A DNA stretch of 64,000 bases from MWAR01 sp035388825 (GTDB lineage: Bacteria; Muiribacteriota; Ozemobacteria; Ozemobacterales; Ozemobacteraceae), in assembly GCA_035388825.1 (NCBI GenBank), contig DAOOQQ010000002.1:1-64000 (forward strand). Direction: 5' to 3'. Positions 1-7,229 of this stretch are shown piece by piece. Made by a program: the position numbers and the translations under genes. How positions within the stretch are numbered: position 1 is the stretch's first letter; each line of letters begins with the position of its first letter. Under the pieces are notes generated by a model. That model searched no databases, had not been told where the DNA came from, and worked only from the letters and a program-made list of their open reading frames with translations.

Positions 1-407
1 GCTTCGGCTCTGCCCCCTGCTCGCCGATGCCGTCCCGCTCCAGCTCGGAATACGGCCCGCGCGCCCTGTTCGGCCACTCGTTCCACTCCGGCATCGATCT
101 GCCTGTTCCGACCGGCACCCGCCTGAACGCCCTCGGTGACGGCACCGTCGTCGCGACCGGGTATGAATCCGGTGGCGGCCGGTTCGTGAAGGTCCGGTAT
201 GCCAACGGCTATACGTCGTTCTACTGCCACCTGCAGAGCGTCAGCGTCCGGCAGGGCCAGAGCGTCCGCAACGGCCAGGAGATCGCCCGCTCCGACAACA
301 CCGGCCAGTGGACGACCGGCGCTCACCTGCACATGGCGATGTACAACAAGAGCGGAGCTTCGGTGAATCCCCGCTCCGTTCCCGGCATCAAACTTCCCCC
401 CAAGTGA
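1..407 (+). CDS. M23 (LytM) peptidoglycan endopeptidase, C-terminal part
   Basis: The frame is open from base 3, so the gene starts before the window and only about 134 C-terminal residues are seen. They form an M23 zinc metallopeptidase domain. The HxxxD motif (SFHSGIDLPV) and the HxH motif (GAHLHMAM) supply the metal ligands and catalytic histidine. M23 enzymes cut peptide cross-links in peptidoglycan outside the cytoplasmic membrane. The fragment aligns along its length with the C-terminal domain of the complete M23 protein at 1620-2636, including the SPMPSRSSSEYGPR segment before the domain. The two are therefore paralogues, and LysM and SH3 modules probably precede this domain upstream. 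The stop overlaps a possible GTG of the next gene. Confidence 0.9.
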   Translation, partial: FGSAPCSPMPSRSSSEYGPRALFGHSFHSGIDLPVPTGTRLNALGDGTVVATGYESGGGRFVKVRYANGYTSFYCHLQSVSVRQGQSVRNGQEIARSDNTGQWTTGAHLHMAMYNKSGASVNPRSVPGIKLPPK

Positions 408-415
408 GCAAGGAA

Positions 416-1444
416 ATGATGAGAAACATTCTGTTCGGTTCGTTGTTCGCGGTTGCCCTCTCGTTCTCCGGTGCCGTTTCTGCCGCCCCCTTCACGACCG
501 TCATGGTCAACGGCATGCAGTATGAAGCGACGCTCGCCTCTTCCGCCGTCGCCCCCAAAGACCTCTGCTCGATCCCCTACGGAACCGCCGATGCGAATGT
601 CGGCGGTGACGCGCAGGACCTCGAGCACCGCACGGAAGGCGCTCCCACGGCGTTTCGCGCGATGCCCGACGGCTCGATCTGGGTGCTCGATACGGTGAAT
701 CAGGCGGCCAAACAGTTCGGCGCCGACGGCAGCTTCATCAAGGCCTTCAAATTCCCGGGAAGCGGGGCCGCGACGTTCGTACACATGCGCGACTTCGCGA
801 TCATCCCGACCGGCGGCTTCTACTTCTACAACTCTACTGAAGGCGTCGTGGAGCGGGTCGACGAAAAAGGCGTGTCGGCCGTCCAGGTCGAAGGACTGCC
901 CGACTCGTTCGAGATCGGCGCCGACAGCAAGGGAAACCTGCTCGTGGTGAATCCGGTCATGCAGAGCCTTCTCCGCTTCAACCCCGCGGGCGAACTGATC
1001 GAGAAATACGACGGCCAGACCCACCTGTCCGCGATCGTCGACAAGGATGACAAGCCCCTGGGCGTCAAGTTCGATGATGGAATGGCCGAGCTGTTCCGCG
1101 CCGATACCGCCTCGCCCGTTGCCGAAGTTTCGATCGCCCGGTTCCCGCTCGAACTGCCGAAGGAGCGCAAGGCGCATTACGTTTCGGCGAAGCTGATCGG
1201 TGCCGATGCGAAGGCGAACGTCTACCTCGAACTGATCGCCTGCGACGACAATGGCGTCGTCCACCAGCACCGCGTTCTCCGCCTCTCCGGCGAGGGCAAG
1301 ACGCTGGGCCAGGCCGATCTGCTCGTGATCCCGTTCCTCGCCCCCGACATGGTGCGCCACACGACCGCGACTCCCGACGGAAAAATTCTCGGATTCCGCA
1401 GCGACACCAAGTCCTGGATCCCGATCACCTACGACATCCCCTGA
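416..1444 (+). CDS. Secreted beta-propeller-like protein (NHL/6-bladed type)
   Basis: About 342 residues beginning with a clear signal peptide (hydrophobic stretch ending GAVSAA). I chose the ATG at 416 because AAGGA lies just before it; the ATG at 419 or a GTG at 404 are alternatives. The body contains repeated blades of the pattern DGSIWVLD...QFGADG, GGFYFYN...RVDEKG and KGNLLVVN...RFNPAGE, typical of NHL/SMP-30-like propellers that bind ligands or partners outside the cytoplasm. No catalytic residues could be assigned. It starts within 12 bases of the preceding M23 gene's stop and is probably co-transcribed with it, and a terminator follows. A role in the cell envelope is inferred from location and signal peptide only. 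Confidence 0.75.
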   Translation: MMRNILFGSLFAVALSFSGAVSAAPFTTVMVNGMQYEATLASSAVAPKDLCSIPYGTADANVGGDAQDLEHRTEGAPTAFRAMPDGSIWVLDTVNQAAKQFGADGSFIKAFKFPGSGAATFVHMRDFAIIPTGGFYFYNSTEGVVERVDEKGVSAVQVEGLPDSFEIGADSKGNLLVVNPVMQSLLRFNPAGELIEKYDGQTHLSAIVDKDDKPLGVKFDDGMAELFRADTASPVAEVSIARFPLELPKERKAHYVSAKLIGADAKANVYLELIACDDNGVVHQHRVLRLSGEGKTLGQADLLVIPFLAPDMVRHTTATPDGKILGFRSDTKSWIPITYDIP

Positions 1445-1475
1445 CCTCCTGACCAGATCCGCCTATGAACATGCG

Positions 1476-1510
1476 AACACCCCGGAACGATCGTTTCGGG
1501 GTGTTTTTTC
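1476..1510 (+). terminator. Rho-independent terminator
   Basis: A near-perfect 14-bp stem (AACACCCCGGAACGA paired with TCGTTTCGGGGTGTT) is followed by a T run. It ends the M23/propeller transcript 31 bases after the stop codon at 1444. Confidence 0.9.
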
Positions 1511-1619
1511 TGAAAATTCGCAAAACCGATCGACGGTCGCTCCGTAGTATTCAAGAACTCTCCCGCTCCGGAAACGGATCTGATATAGTAATGAGTATAT
1601 ATTATCTGCGAGGTGCAGC

Positions 1620-2636
1620 ATGAACAGGAATGGATATGGAATCCTTCTCTCGGCGGCGCTGCTGCTGTCGACGCCGTGGTTGGGGGCCGAAACCCCTTTC
1701 ACCGGTACCCCCGAACAGGTCCAGGATGACGGCCAGACCGTCAAGATCAATGGGGTCGTCGTCCCGGCGAACGCGGGCAGCGGCGAAGGCGGTGGTTCGT
1801 ATACCGTCAAGTCCGGCGACTCCCTCTGGGCAATCGCTGCGAAACTGCTCGGCAACGGCAACAAATACATGGAGATCGTCAATCTCAATGTCGGCCGGTA
1901 CCCCTCGCTGCGGAACAATCCCGGCCTCATCCATGCCGGCTGGAAACTGACGCTTCCCGGCGGTTCGAACTCCTCGACCCCGGCCACGAATACGCCCGGA
2001 ACCGTCGTCGTGAGCGGCAAACTCAACGTTCGCAGCGGCCCCTGGGGCGGCATCATCGGCAGCCTCAACAACGGCGACAAGGTCACCGTGATCGGCTCCA
2101 GCGGCGACTGGTATAAGATCCAGTATGGATCGAAAACCGCCTACGTCCATGCCAATTATGTTTCGACCCCGAACAAGGCAGCCGGGAAAACCCCGGTCAC
2201 CGGCGGCTCCAGCCCCACCACCTCCGGCGGCACCGGCAGCTTCGGCGCGGCCCCCTGTTCCCCCATGCCCTCCCGCTCCTCCTCGGAATACGGCCCCCGC
2301 GATCTGTTTGGACATAGCTTCCACTATGGCATCGACCTGCCCGTGCCGACCGGCACGCGCCTGAACGCGATCGGTGACGGCGTCGTCGTCTCGGCCGGCT
2401 ACGAATCCGGCGGCGGCCGGTATGTGAAGGTGCGGTATGACAATGGCTATGAATCCTTCATGTGTCACCTCCAGGGCTACTCGGTCTCGGCCGGACAGCG
2501 CGTCAGCAAGGGCCAGGAGATCGCCCGTTCCGACAACACCGGCCAGTGGACCACCGGTGCCCATCTGCATCTCGCGATGAAAAAGAACGGCTCGTATGTG
2601 AACCCCCGCAGCGTCCCCGGTCTTCCGCTGCCCTGA
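1620..2636 (+). CDS. LysM-SH3-M23 peptidoglycan endopeptidase
   Basis: 338 residues. Signal peptide 1-23; LysM peptidoglycan-binding domain about 60-113 (YTVKSGDSLWAIA...NPGLIHAGWKLTLP); bacterial SH3 domain about 128-182; low-complexity Gly/Ser/Thr linker; M23 domain about 215-335. Metal and catalytic residues are visible: H235 and D239 (HYGID), H283, and H315/H317 (AHLH). It should bind and cleave cross-linked peptidoglycan in the periplasm or at the surface. The start is supported by GAGGTG just upstream. It stands alone between two terminators, with a TATAGT hexamer at 1584-1589 that could be a -10 box. Its N-terminal preamble resembles that of the LysM-GH73 protein at 37072, which points to a shuffled family of wall hydrolases. 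Confidence 0.93.
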   Translation: MNRNGYGILLSAALLLSTPWLGAETPFTGTPEQVQDDGQTVKINGVVVPANAGSGEGGGSYTVKSGDSLWAIAAKLLGNGNKYMEIVNLNVGRYPSLRNNPGLIHAGWKLTLPGGSNSSTPATNTPGTVVVSGKLNVRSGPWGGIIGSLNNGDKVTVIGSSGDWYKIQYGSKTAYVHANYVSTPNKAAGKTPVTGGSSPTTSGGTGSFGAAPCSPMPSRSSSEYGPRDLFGHSFHYGIDLPVPTGTRLNAIGDGVVVSAGYESGGGRYVKVRYDNGYESFMCHLQGYSVSAGQRVSKGQEIARSDNTGQWTTGAHLHLAMKKNGSYVNPRSVPGLPLP

Positions 2637-2678
2637 CAGGAGGGGTCCTGAGCCCTTCGGTTTCTCTTGCACAAGCAG

Positions 2679-2711
2679 GCGCCCGGCATCGATCAGGATG
2701 CCGGGCGCTTT
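2679..2711 (+). terminator. Hairpin terminator after M23 gene
   Basis: A perfect 12-bp stem (GCGCCCGGCATC / GATGCCGGGCGC) is followed only by TTTG. It is a strong hairpin with a short T run, placed 42 bases after the M23 stop and before the convergent gene at 2755. Confidence 0.7.
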
Positions 2712-2754
2712 GTATGATGAACTCCCACGAAGGGAGAGAATACCCGCAACGGGA

Positions 2755-3348
2755 TCAGAAATGGTCGATCGGGGTCTCGCCTTTCTTCGTGGCCGGGCAC
2801 GCGAAGCTGACGCGGTAGTTCCCGTTCCCGGCGTTTGCATCCCCGTCCCAGCGGTCGTGCGCGAAGAACTTCATCTCGATCTCGACCTCGCCGAACTGCG
2901 GATAATACGGAGCGTTCCGGAACAACAGATAATCCACAGCTTCGTCACGGGCCAGGCTGCGCAATCCTCGCGCGCCTTCCGTCACCCGCGTCGGATGGAA
3001 CGAGAGGATCCGGATGCGCTGATGCCGGTTCTCGAGCTCGGCCGGCAGCGTGACGAACTCGCGCTGCGTGCCGTTCACCGACAGATACAGGTTCACCGGC
3101 CCTTCCTGCGTGAGATACCCGTAATAATCGATCGTCAGGGCAAACTCTCCCGGCCGGCGAAGCCATTCCAGGCTCACGGTGACTTCCCCGTCCCGGTCCG
3201 TGATGGTCCGGCTCCGATGGGCCAGCGGCTGCTCGTCGTCACCGGTCTCATCCGTCGTCAGGGAGGCGAACGACGCCGCCGTGGTCAGAAAAAGCGTGAT
3301 CAGCAGGGCTATCAGAAGGAAAAAACGCTGTTTGTTCGATGATTTCAT
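2755..3348 (-). CDS. Secreted protein of unknown function
   Basis: 197 residues. The ATG at 3348 is preceded by GAGGTG at good spacing, so the upstream in-frame codon at 3366 was not used. A basic N-terminus (MKSSNKQR) and a hydrophobic core ending TTAASFAS form a signal peptide. The mature part alternates hydrophobic and charged residues, as in a beta-sandwich, and ends CPATKKGETPIDHF. I do not recognise a family. The gene is convergent with the M23 gene and separated from it by a hairpin. It may be another envelope protein, as its neighbours are; that is inference only. Confidence 0.65.
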   Translation of the reverse strand: MKSSNKQRFFLLIALLITLFLTTAASFASLTTDETGDDEQPLAHRSRTITDRDGEVTVSLEWLRRPGEFALTIDYYGYLTQEGPVNLYLSVNGTQREFVTLPAELENRHQRIRILSFHPTRVTEGARGLRSLARDEAVDYLLFRNAPYYPQFGEVEIEMKFFAHDRWDGDANAGNGNYRVSFACPATKKGETPIDHF

Positions 3349-3625
3349 GGTTTCACCTCGGAACACCCGTTCCTGTATGATGTTGCGCCCGGAAGAGAAC
3401 GTGATCCAGAAGCGCGTCCTGCATACTGCATATCTCGTGCCAGCATCGAAAGGGCACGCGATAGCCGACGCAAAACATCTGCTCGCAGCTCTGTGGAGCG
3501 GTTCGGGGCGGTGAGGCGAAACCCGGTGTCCTGTTCAGACAGGCCAGATCAAACATTGAACAGTCACGCCGGATAACCGGCAGAAAAATGGGTAAAAATT
3601 GGCTATCAGGGTTTCGGAAAAACCG

Positions 3626-4054
3626 TCACCAGGTGGTGTAGGCCGTACCGTCGAATGCCGTGCCCGTTGCGAGGGAGTGGATGTCGAACACGTTCACGCC
3701 ATCCGTCGTGACGGCATCCAGGGGATCGGAGGTCGACCTCGTCCCCCACTCGGCCCGTCCGGTCATCGGATCGAGCGGAAGCCGCCGCAGGATCCGCCTC
3801 TCGACCAGATCTTCGAGTCGGGTTGGGTACAGCGATTCTTCCGGGGCCAGGGCATTCTGCGCCTGCGCCTTCTCGTGATACCGGTCGATCCCCTGGCGCA
3901 GCTCGCGCAGCCGCTCCCGAAGCAGTTCTTCCTTTTTGCCCTGGATGAAGTTCCGTGAAAGTGGCAGCGCCGTTCCGGCGAGCACGCCGATGATGATCGT
4001 GCAAACCATCAGCTCGATCAGCGTCAGACCGGCCCGGGAATCAGTATTCCGCAT
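3626..4054 (-). CDS. Type II secretion/type IV pilus pseudopilin (GspG-like)
   Basis: 142 residues from the ATG at 4054. A short leader ends in Gly9, followed by the class III prepilin motif LTLIEL with Glu at mature position +5 and a hydrophobic helix (MVCTIIIGVLAGTALPL). Residues after the helix, including a long amphipathic stretch and DPMTGRAEWGT, resemble GspG major pseudopilins, where a prolyl/Asp-Pro segment precedes the C-terminal calcium loop. It would be processed by a prepilin peptidase, which is not in this window, and assembled into a pseudopilus. It is the last gene of an eight-gene operon and overlaps the preceding pseudopilin by 14 bases, which implies translational coupling. 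Confidence 0.85.
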   Translation of the reverse strand: MRNTDSRAGLTLIELMVCTIIIGVLAGTALPLSRNFIQGKKEELLRERLRELRQGIDRYHEKAQAQNALAPEESLYPTRLEDLVERRILRRLPLDPMTGRAEWGTRSTSDPLDAVTTDGVNVFDIHSLATGTAFDGTAYTTW

Positions 4055-4415
4055 ACGGCCTTCCCCGGCTGTCGGGCGTCTGGTCGGGAGCGGTTCCGGA
4101 TTCATTCGCCAGCGACACCCTGCCTGTTCCGGCGTCGTAGGCGAGCCGCCCGGCTGCCCGGCTTCCCTTCCAGGTCAGAACGGGTTTCGGAAGATACGCC
4201 GGGGAAAGCGCTTCGAGCGTCTCGGGGAATCGACCGCCGTTGTCGAGCGCATGCTGGTGCAGCGCCGTGCGGAGGTGGTCGAGCTGGACCATCACGGCCG
4301 CGTCGCGGGACCGGTCAAAGGCGATATTGTGGCGGCGACCGGCAATGCCGATCAGAAGACCGAGAATCGAGATGACGACGAGCAGCTCGATCAGCGTGAA
4401 ACCGTGGCGCTTCAT
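4041..4415 (-). CDS. Pseudopilin (GspG/H-like minor pilin)
   Basis: 124 residues from the ATG at 4415, which overlaps the previous stop. A four-residue basic leader and Gly5 precede FTLIEL (Glu at +5), followed by the transmembrane helix VVISILGLLIGIAG. The globular part is small: an alpha stretch (DAAVMVQLDHLRTALHQHALDNGG) then FPETLEALSPAYLP, a layout found in GspG/ComGC-type pilins. Its role is as a pilus or pseudopilus subunit in the inner membrane and periplasm. The unusual dibasic GRRHN directly after the helix may be a local oddity. Operon position between the 203-residue protein and the next pseudopilin supports the call. Confidence 0.8.
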   Translation of the reverse strand: MKRHGFTLIELLVVISILGLLIGIAGRRHNIAFDRSRDAAVMVQLDHLRTALHQHALDNGGRFPETLEALSPAYLPKPVLTWKGSRAAGRLAYDAGTGRVSLANESGTAPDQTPDSRGRPYAEY

Positions 4416-5023
4416 TCCATCGAGCCTCCCGACGCGGTGCCATAGGAAAAGATATCGCGGGTCGGCAGATCGATCCGGTCGACGCGGCTGTTTCCGACCG
4501 GCAGCGGCGGCAGCTCGGTGACCTCGGGAATGGGCCGTTTCAGCAGCGTCAGGATTGCCCGGCACTCGGCCCGAGCCGGTTCGAATACCTCCGGCCGGTC
4601 CCAGGTCGGACGGGAGAAGAAGACGAGGAGCCGTTCGAGATGGCCGGCGATCCGCGATTCCCGTGCGGCATTCGGAAGGGATTCGGGGCGCAGCTCGCGC
4701 ACCTCTTCGAGGCCGGCCAGTTCCTGGCGCACGGCCGAGCGGACGATCGGATACGTGGTCTGAAGCTTTCGCAGCTCGTTCAAGACGCGGGTGATACGTT
4801 TTGGCGGGAGGGGCCGGCGGGCCGTCACGGGCTCGGGCTCCCTGATCTCGATGCCCGACAACGCATACGAGGTGATGGCCTGCTGGCCGAACTCGTAGGT
4901 GATGGTCAGCAACAACAGCACGAGCAGCCATTTGAAGGCCCACACCTCGTCGCGGTGCTGGGTGACCGTGTCGATGACGTCGGAGCGCAGTTTGGGCGGC
5001 AGGGTCGTCTGGGATGCGTTCAT
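4412..5023 (-). CDS. Membrane protein in the PilP position of a T2SS/T4P operon
   Basis: 203 residues from the ATG at 5023, which overlaps the stop of the pilO-like gene. One transmembrane helix lies near residues 28-48 (AFKWLLVLLLLTITYEFGQQAITSYAL). A charged, helical periplasmic region follows, then a proline-rich tail (LPPLPVGNSRVDRIDLPTRDIFSYG). I found no PilP lipoprotein signal (no Cys after a lipobox), so this is not a canonical PilP. Position after PilM-PilN-PilO suggests that it links the inner-membrane assembly platform to the pseudopilins or an outer-membrane partner. That role rests on context alone. Confidence 0.6.
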   Translation of the reverse strand: MNASQTTLPPKLRSDVIDTVTQHRDEVWAFKWLLVLLLLTITYEFGQQAITSYALSGIEIREPEPVTARRPLPPKRITRVLNELRKLQTTYPIVRSAVRQELAGLEEVRELRPESLPNAARESRIAGHLERLLVFFSRPTWDRPEVFEPARAECRAILTLLKRPIPEVTELPPLPVGNSRVDRIDLPTRDIFSYGTASGGSME

Positions 5024-5553
5024 GGCTGCACCAGCTCCATCAGCGAGATCGCGAAGGTTCCCCGCTCGGTCGCGGAAACCTCGGTGATCAGTAGCGGCAT
5101 GGGGATGGCCCTCACCGCCTGGAGGAAGGATCGGATACCGATATAATCGGCGCGCAGATCGAACCGGATCATGACCCGTGGCGGCAGCGGCGTGTCCGTC
5201 GAGCGGTCGGTTTCGTAGCGCACCGTCGAAAGCTCGATGCCGAGCTGGGAAGCCGTTTCCGCAATGCGATCGATCAGGGTGGGCAGCGCGTGTTCCGGCG
5301 GCAGCCAGGCATCGAGAGCCCGGCTGTCGCTTGAAAGCTTCGCGTGGCGCTCGGTGAGCAGGCGGTCCTGGCTGCGCTGCTCGAGCGCTTCCGATGCGGT
5401 TTTCAGACTCGCGTCGAACGAGGCTTCGGTGATGGCGAGATTCTCGAATTGGGGCACGAGAACGAACCCCGGGGCGAGATACATGATCAGCGTGATGATG
5501 AAGGGCAGCGGCGCCTTGGCCTTCAATTTCTGGATTTCGGTCGGGTTCATCAT
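5020..5553 (-). CDS. pilO: PilO-like inner-membrane assembly protein
   Basis: 177 residues. A single N-terminal helix (PLPFIITLIMYLAPGFVLV) is followed by a coiled-coil region about residues 40-75, then a ferredoxin-like fold. DLRADYIGIRSFLQAVRAIPMPLLITEVS matches the conserved PilO/GspM segment, in which a Gly-x-Tyr-x-x-hydrophobic motif recurs. PilO pairs with PilN in the type IV pilus inner-membrane alignment complex. Overlaps of 4 bases with both neighbours show tight translational coupling. GspM of type II secretion is the alternative name for the same fold. Confidence 0.8.
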   Translation of the reverse strand: MMNPTEIQKLKAKAPLPFIITLIMYLAPGFVLVPQFENLAITEASFDASLKTASEALEQRSQDRLLTERHAKLSSDSRALDAWLPPEHALPTLIDRIAETASQLGIELSTVRYETDRSTDTPLPPRVMIRFDLRADYIGIRSFLQAVRAIPMPLLITEVSATERGTFAISLMELVQP

Positions 5554-6137
5554 GGCCGGGCGGCCTCCTTGCCGGATGTCGGCAGATAATCGACGTCCAT
5601 GTTGAACGAGACCCCCTGCTCCTGCGGGTTCGACAGGGCCGCATGCCTCGTCAGGCGGGGATTCGCGAACTGATCGAGCGTGTACAGCGAGCGCAGAAGG
5701 CCCGTCACATCCTCGAGCGAGCGGGCGTTTCCCTCGAGGGTGATGCGCAGCACCGTTTTGGGCAGGATGCGAATGCGCGTCAGGCGGATCCCCGGGGGGA
5801 GGATCGTTTCGATCGTCTTGTACAGGTCGTTCCAGGAGAATTTGAGGGTCTCGATCGTGTGGTGATACGTGAGCAGCCGCGTCTTCATCGTGGCCAGCTC
5901 GTCCCCGTCGGGCCGTGACTCGGCAAGCTTCTTCTGGAACGCCGCCGTCGCCTTTTCGAGATCGGTTGACGCCGCGTCGAGCCGCGCGATCACGTGGCCA
6001 GCCGCGAAAAACCGGTAGCCCATGTAGCAGGTCATGAGCGTGGGAACGGTGTAGAGCAGGACGATGATCGTGCGGAACATGAAGCTGCTGCCGGAGCGGT
6101 ATTTCACGGTCGGCACGAAGTTGAGCAGGTGTCTCAT
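5550..6137 (-). CDS. pilN: PilN-like inner-membrane assembly protein
   Basis: 195 residues. The N-terminus MRHLLNFVP resembles the short cytoplasmic PilN tail (INLLP-type) that binds PilM. A transmembrane helix lies at about 21-42 (FRTIIVLLYTVPTLMTCYMGYRF). A coiled coil follows, then a small alpha/beta domain containing LPPGIRLTRIRILPKTVLRITLEGNARSLEDV, the segment most conserved in PilN/GspL C-termini. PilN recruits PilM to the membrane and pairs with PilO. It lies 12 bases after pilM and overlaps pilO. Confidence 0.82.
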   Translation of the reverse strand: MRHLLNFVPTVKYRSGSSFMFRTIIVLLYTVPTLMTCYMGYRFFAAGHVIARLDAASTDLEKATAAFQKKLAESRPDGDELATMKTRLLTYHHTIETLKFSWNDLYKTIETILPPGIRLTRIRILPKTVLRITLEGNARSLEDVTGLLRSLYTLDQFANPRLTRHAALSNPQEQGVSFNMDVDYLPTSGKEAARP

Positions 6138-6149
6138 CGCGTCTTCACC

Positions 6150-7229
6150 TCACTCCATCAGCAGGCCGAGGCACGGGGCGAACCGGGGCCCCTCCCCGAC
6201 CAGCGGCAGGCTGCCGCCGTCGAACCCGGGAAGCATCACGAGCGGGTTGAACCGTTCGCACGGGGTGCCGGCATACGCCGAGAGAAACTCGGGAAGTCCC
6301 TGGAACAGGCTCGAGCCGCCGGTCAGGTACACCCGCGGCAGCTTCTGGATCTTGAACTTCTCCTGGTAGAACCGGATCGTCACGTTCAGCTCGCGGAGCC
6401 AGTTCCCGAAGATCCGGGTGAGTTCGTGGCGCCGGGGAATGGCTGCGAGAAGTCCCGGGGTGTCCGTGGGAAACAGCAGCCCGTTCTTTTTATATTCATC
6501 GATATTTCCAGCTTGGTCGGGGTGGAGGTCGGCGCAGTGGCGGGAAAACTCGGACCCGGCCGATTCGATGACGCGCTCGTACCGGAGGATGCCGTCGTCG
6601 AAACACTTGACGACGGTCGTTTCATGGCCGATGTGGAACAGCATCAGATGGCGGTCGATCGCGTTTTCGGGCCGCAGCGCCTCGAGAAGGTTGTATACCC
6701 CGAGCGAGGAGGTGTCGAAGGCCATCAGCTGGATCCGCATGTTGGCCAGGCACTGGGAAACCGCATCGAGGATGTCGCGCCGCACCATCCCGACGAGGTA
6801 ACGGCAGCGTTTCCCGTCAGGGGTGTCGGTGACGGAGAGAAGCTGGTGATCGATCTCGACCTCCATGCCGGCGGGAACCTGGAGATCGCGTTTCATCCGC
6901 CATCGAAGGAACTCGGCCGAGTCCGCCTCGCCGGATTTCAGCGTCAGATCATGGAGATGAAGCTTCACCCACCGGTCGGGCAGGCCCACGATGCAGCCCT
7001 GGCGACTGCCGCGCAAGCCTGCGAACACCCGACGGAGCAGTGCCTCGAAGCCGGCGAAGTTCGTGATCGAGGGGTTGGTGAAGCCGCCGCCGATCATCCC
7101 CTCCGGAACGGGCTCGCTGACGAGAGCCGCCGGCTTGTATCCGACGTTGCCGTTCACGTGATCGAGGCAGATTCCTTTGATTGCCGATGTTCCGATGTCG
7201 ATCGCCACGTATTCCGTGAACAGTCTCAT
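6150..7229 (-). CDS. pilM: PilM-like actin-fold ATPase
   Basis: 359 residues from the ATG at 7229, which overlaps the GspE stop (ATGA); the longer frame upstream lies inside gspE. VAIDIGTSAIKGICLD is the actin/FtsA-type phosphate-1 loop, and LTGGSSLFQGLPEFLS near the C-terminus is the matching adenosine motif. PilM is a cytoplasmic actin-like protein that binds ATP and the PilN tail and couples the assembly ATPase to the membrane platform. Order and spacing (gspE-pilM-pilN-pilO) match pilus-type rather than pure secretion-type operons. Confidence 0.88.
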   Translation of the reverse strand: MRLFTEYVAIDIGTSAIKGICLDHVNGNVGYKPAALVSEPVPEGMIGGGFTNPSITNFAGFEALLRRVFAGLRGSRQGCIVGLPDRWVKLHLHDLTLKSGEADSAEFLRWRMKRDLQVPAGMEVEIDHQLLSVTDTPDGKRCRYLVGMVRRDILDAVSQCLANMRIQLMAFDTSSLGVYNLLEALRPENAIDRHLMLFHIGHETTVVKCFDDGILRYERVIESAGSEFSRHCADLHPDQAGNIDEYKKNGLLFPTDTPGLLAAIPRRHELTRIFGNWLRELNVTIRFYQEKFKIQKLPRVYLTGGSSLFQGLPEFLSAYAGTPCERFNPLVMLPGFDGGSLPLVGEGPRFAPCLGLLME

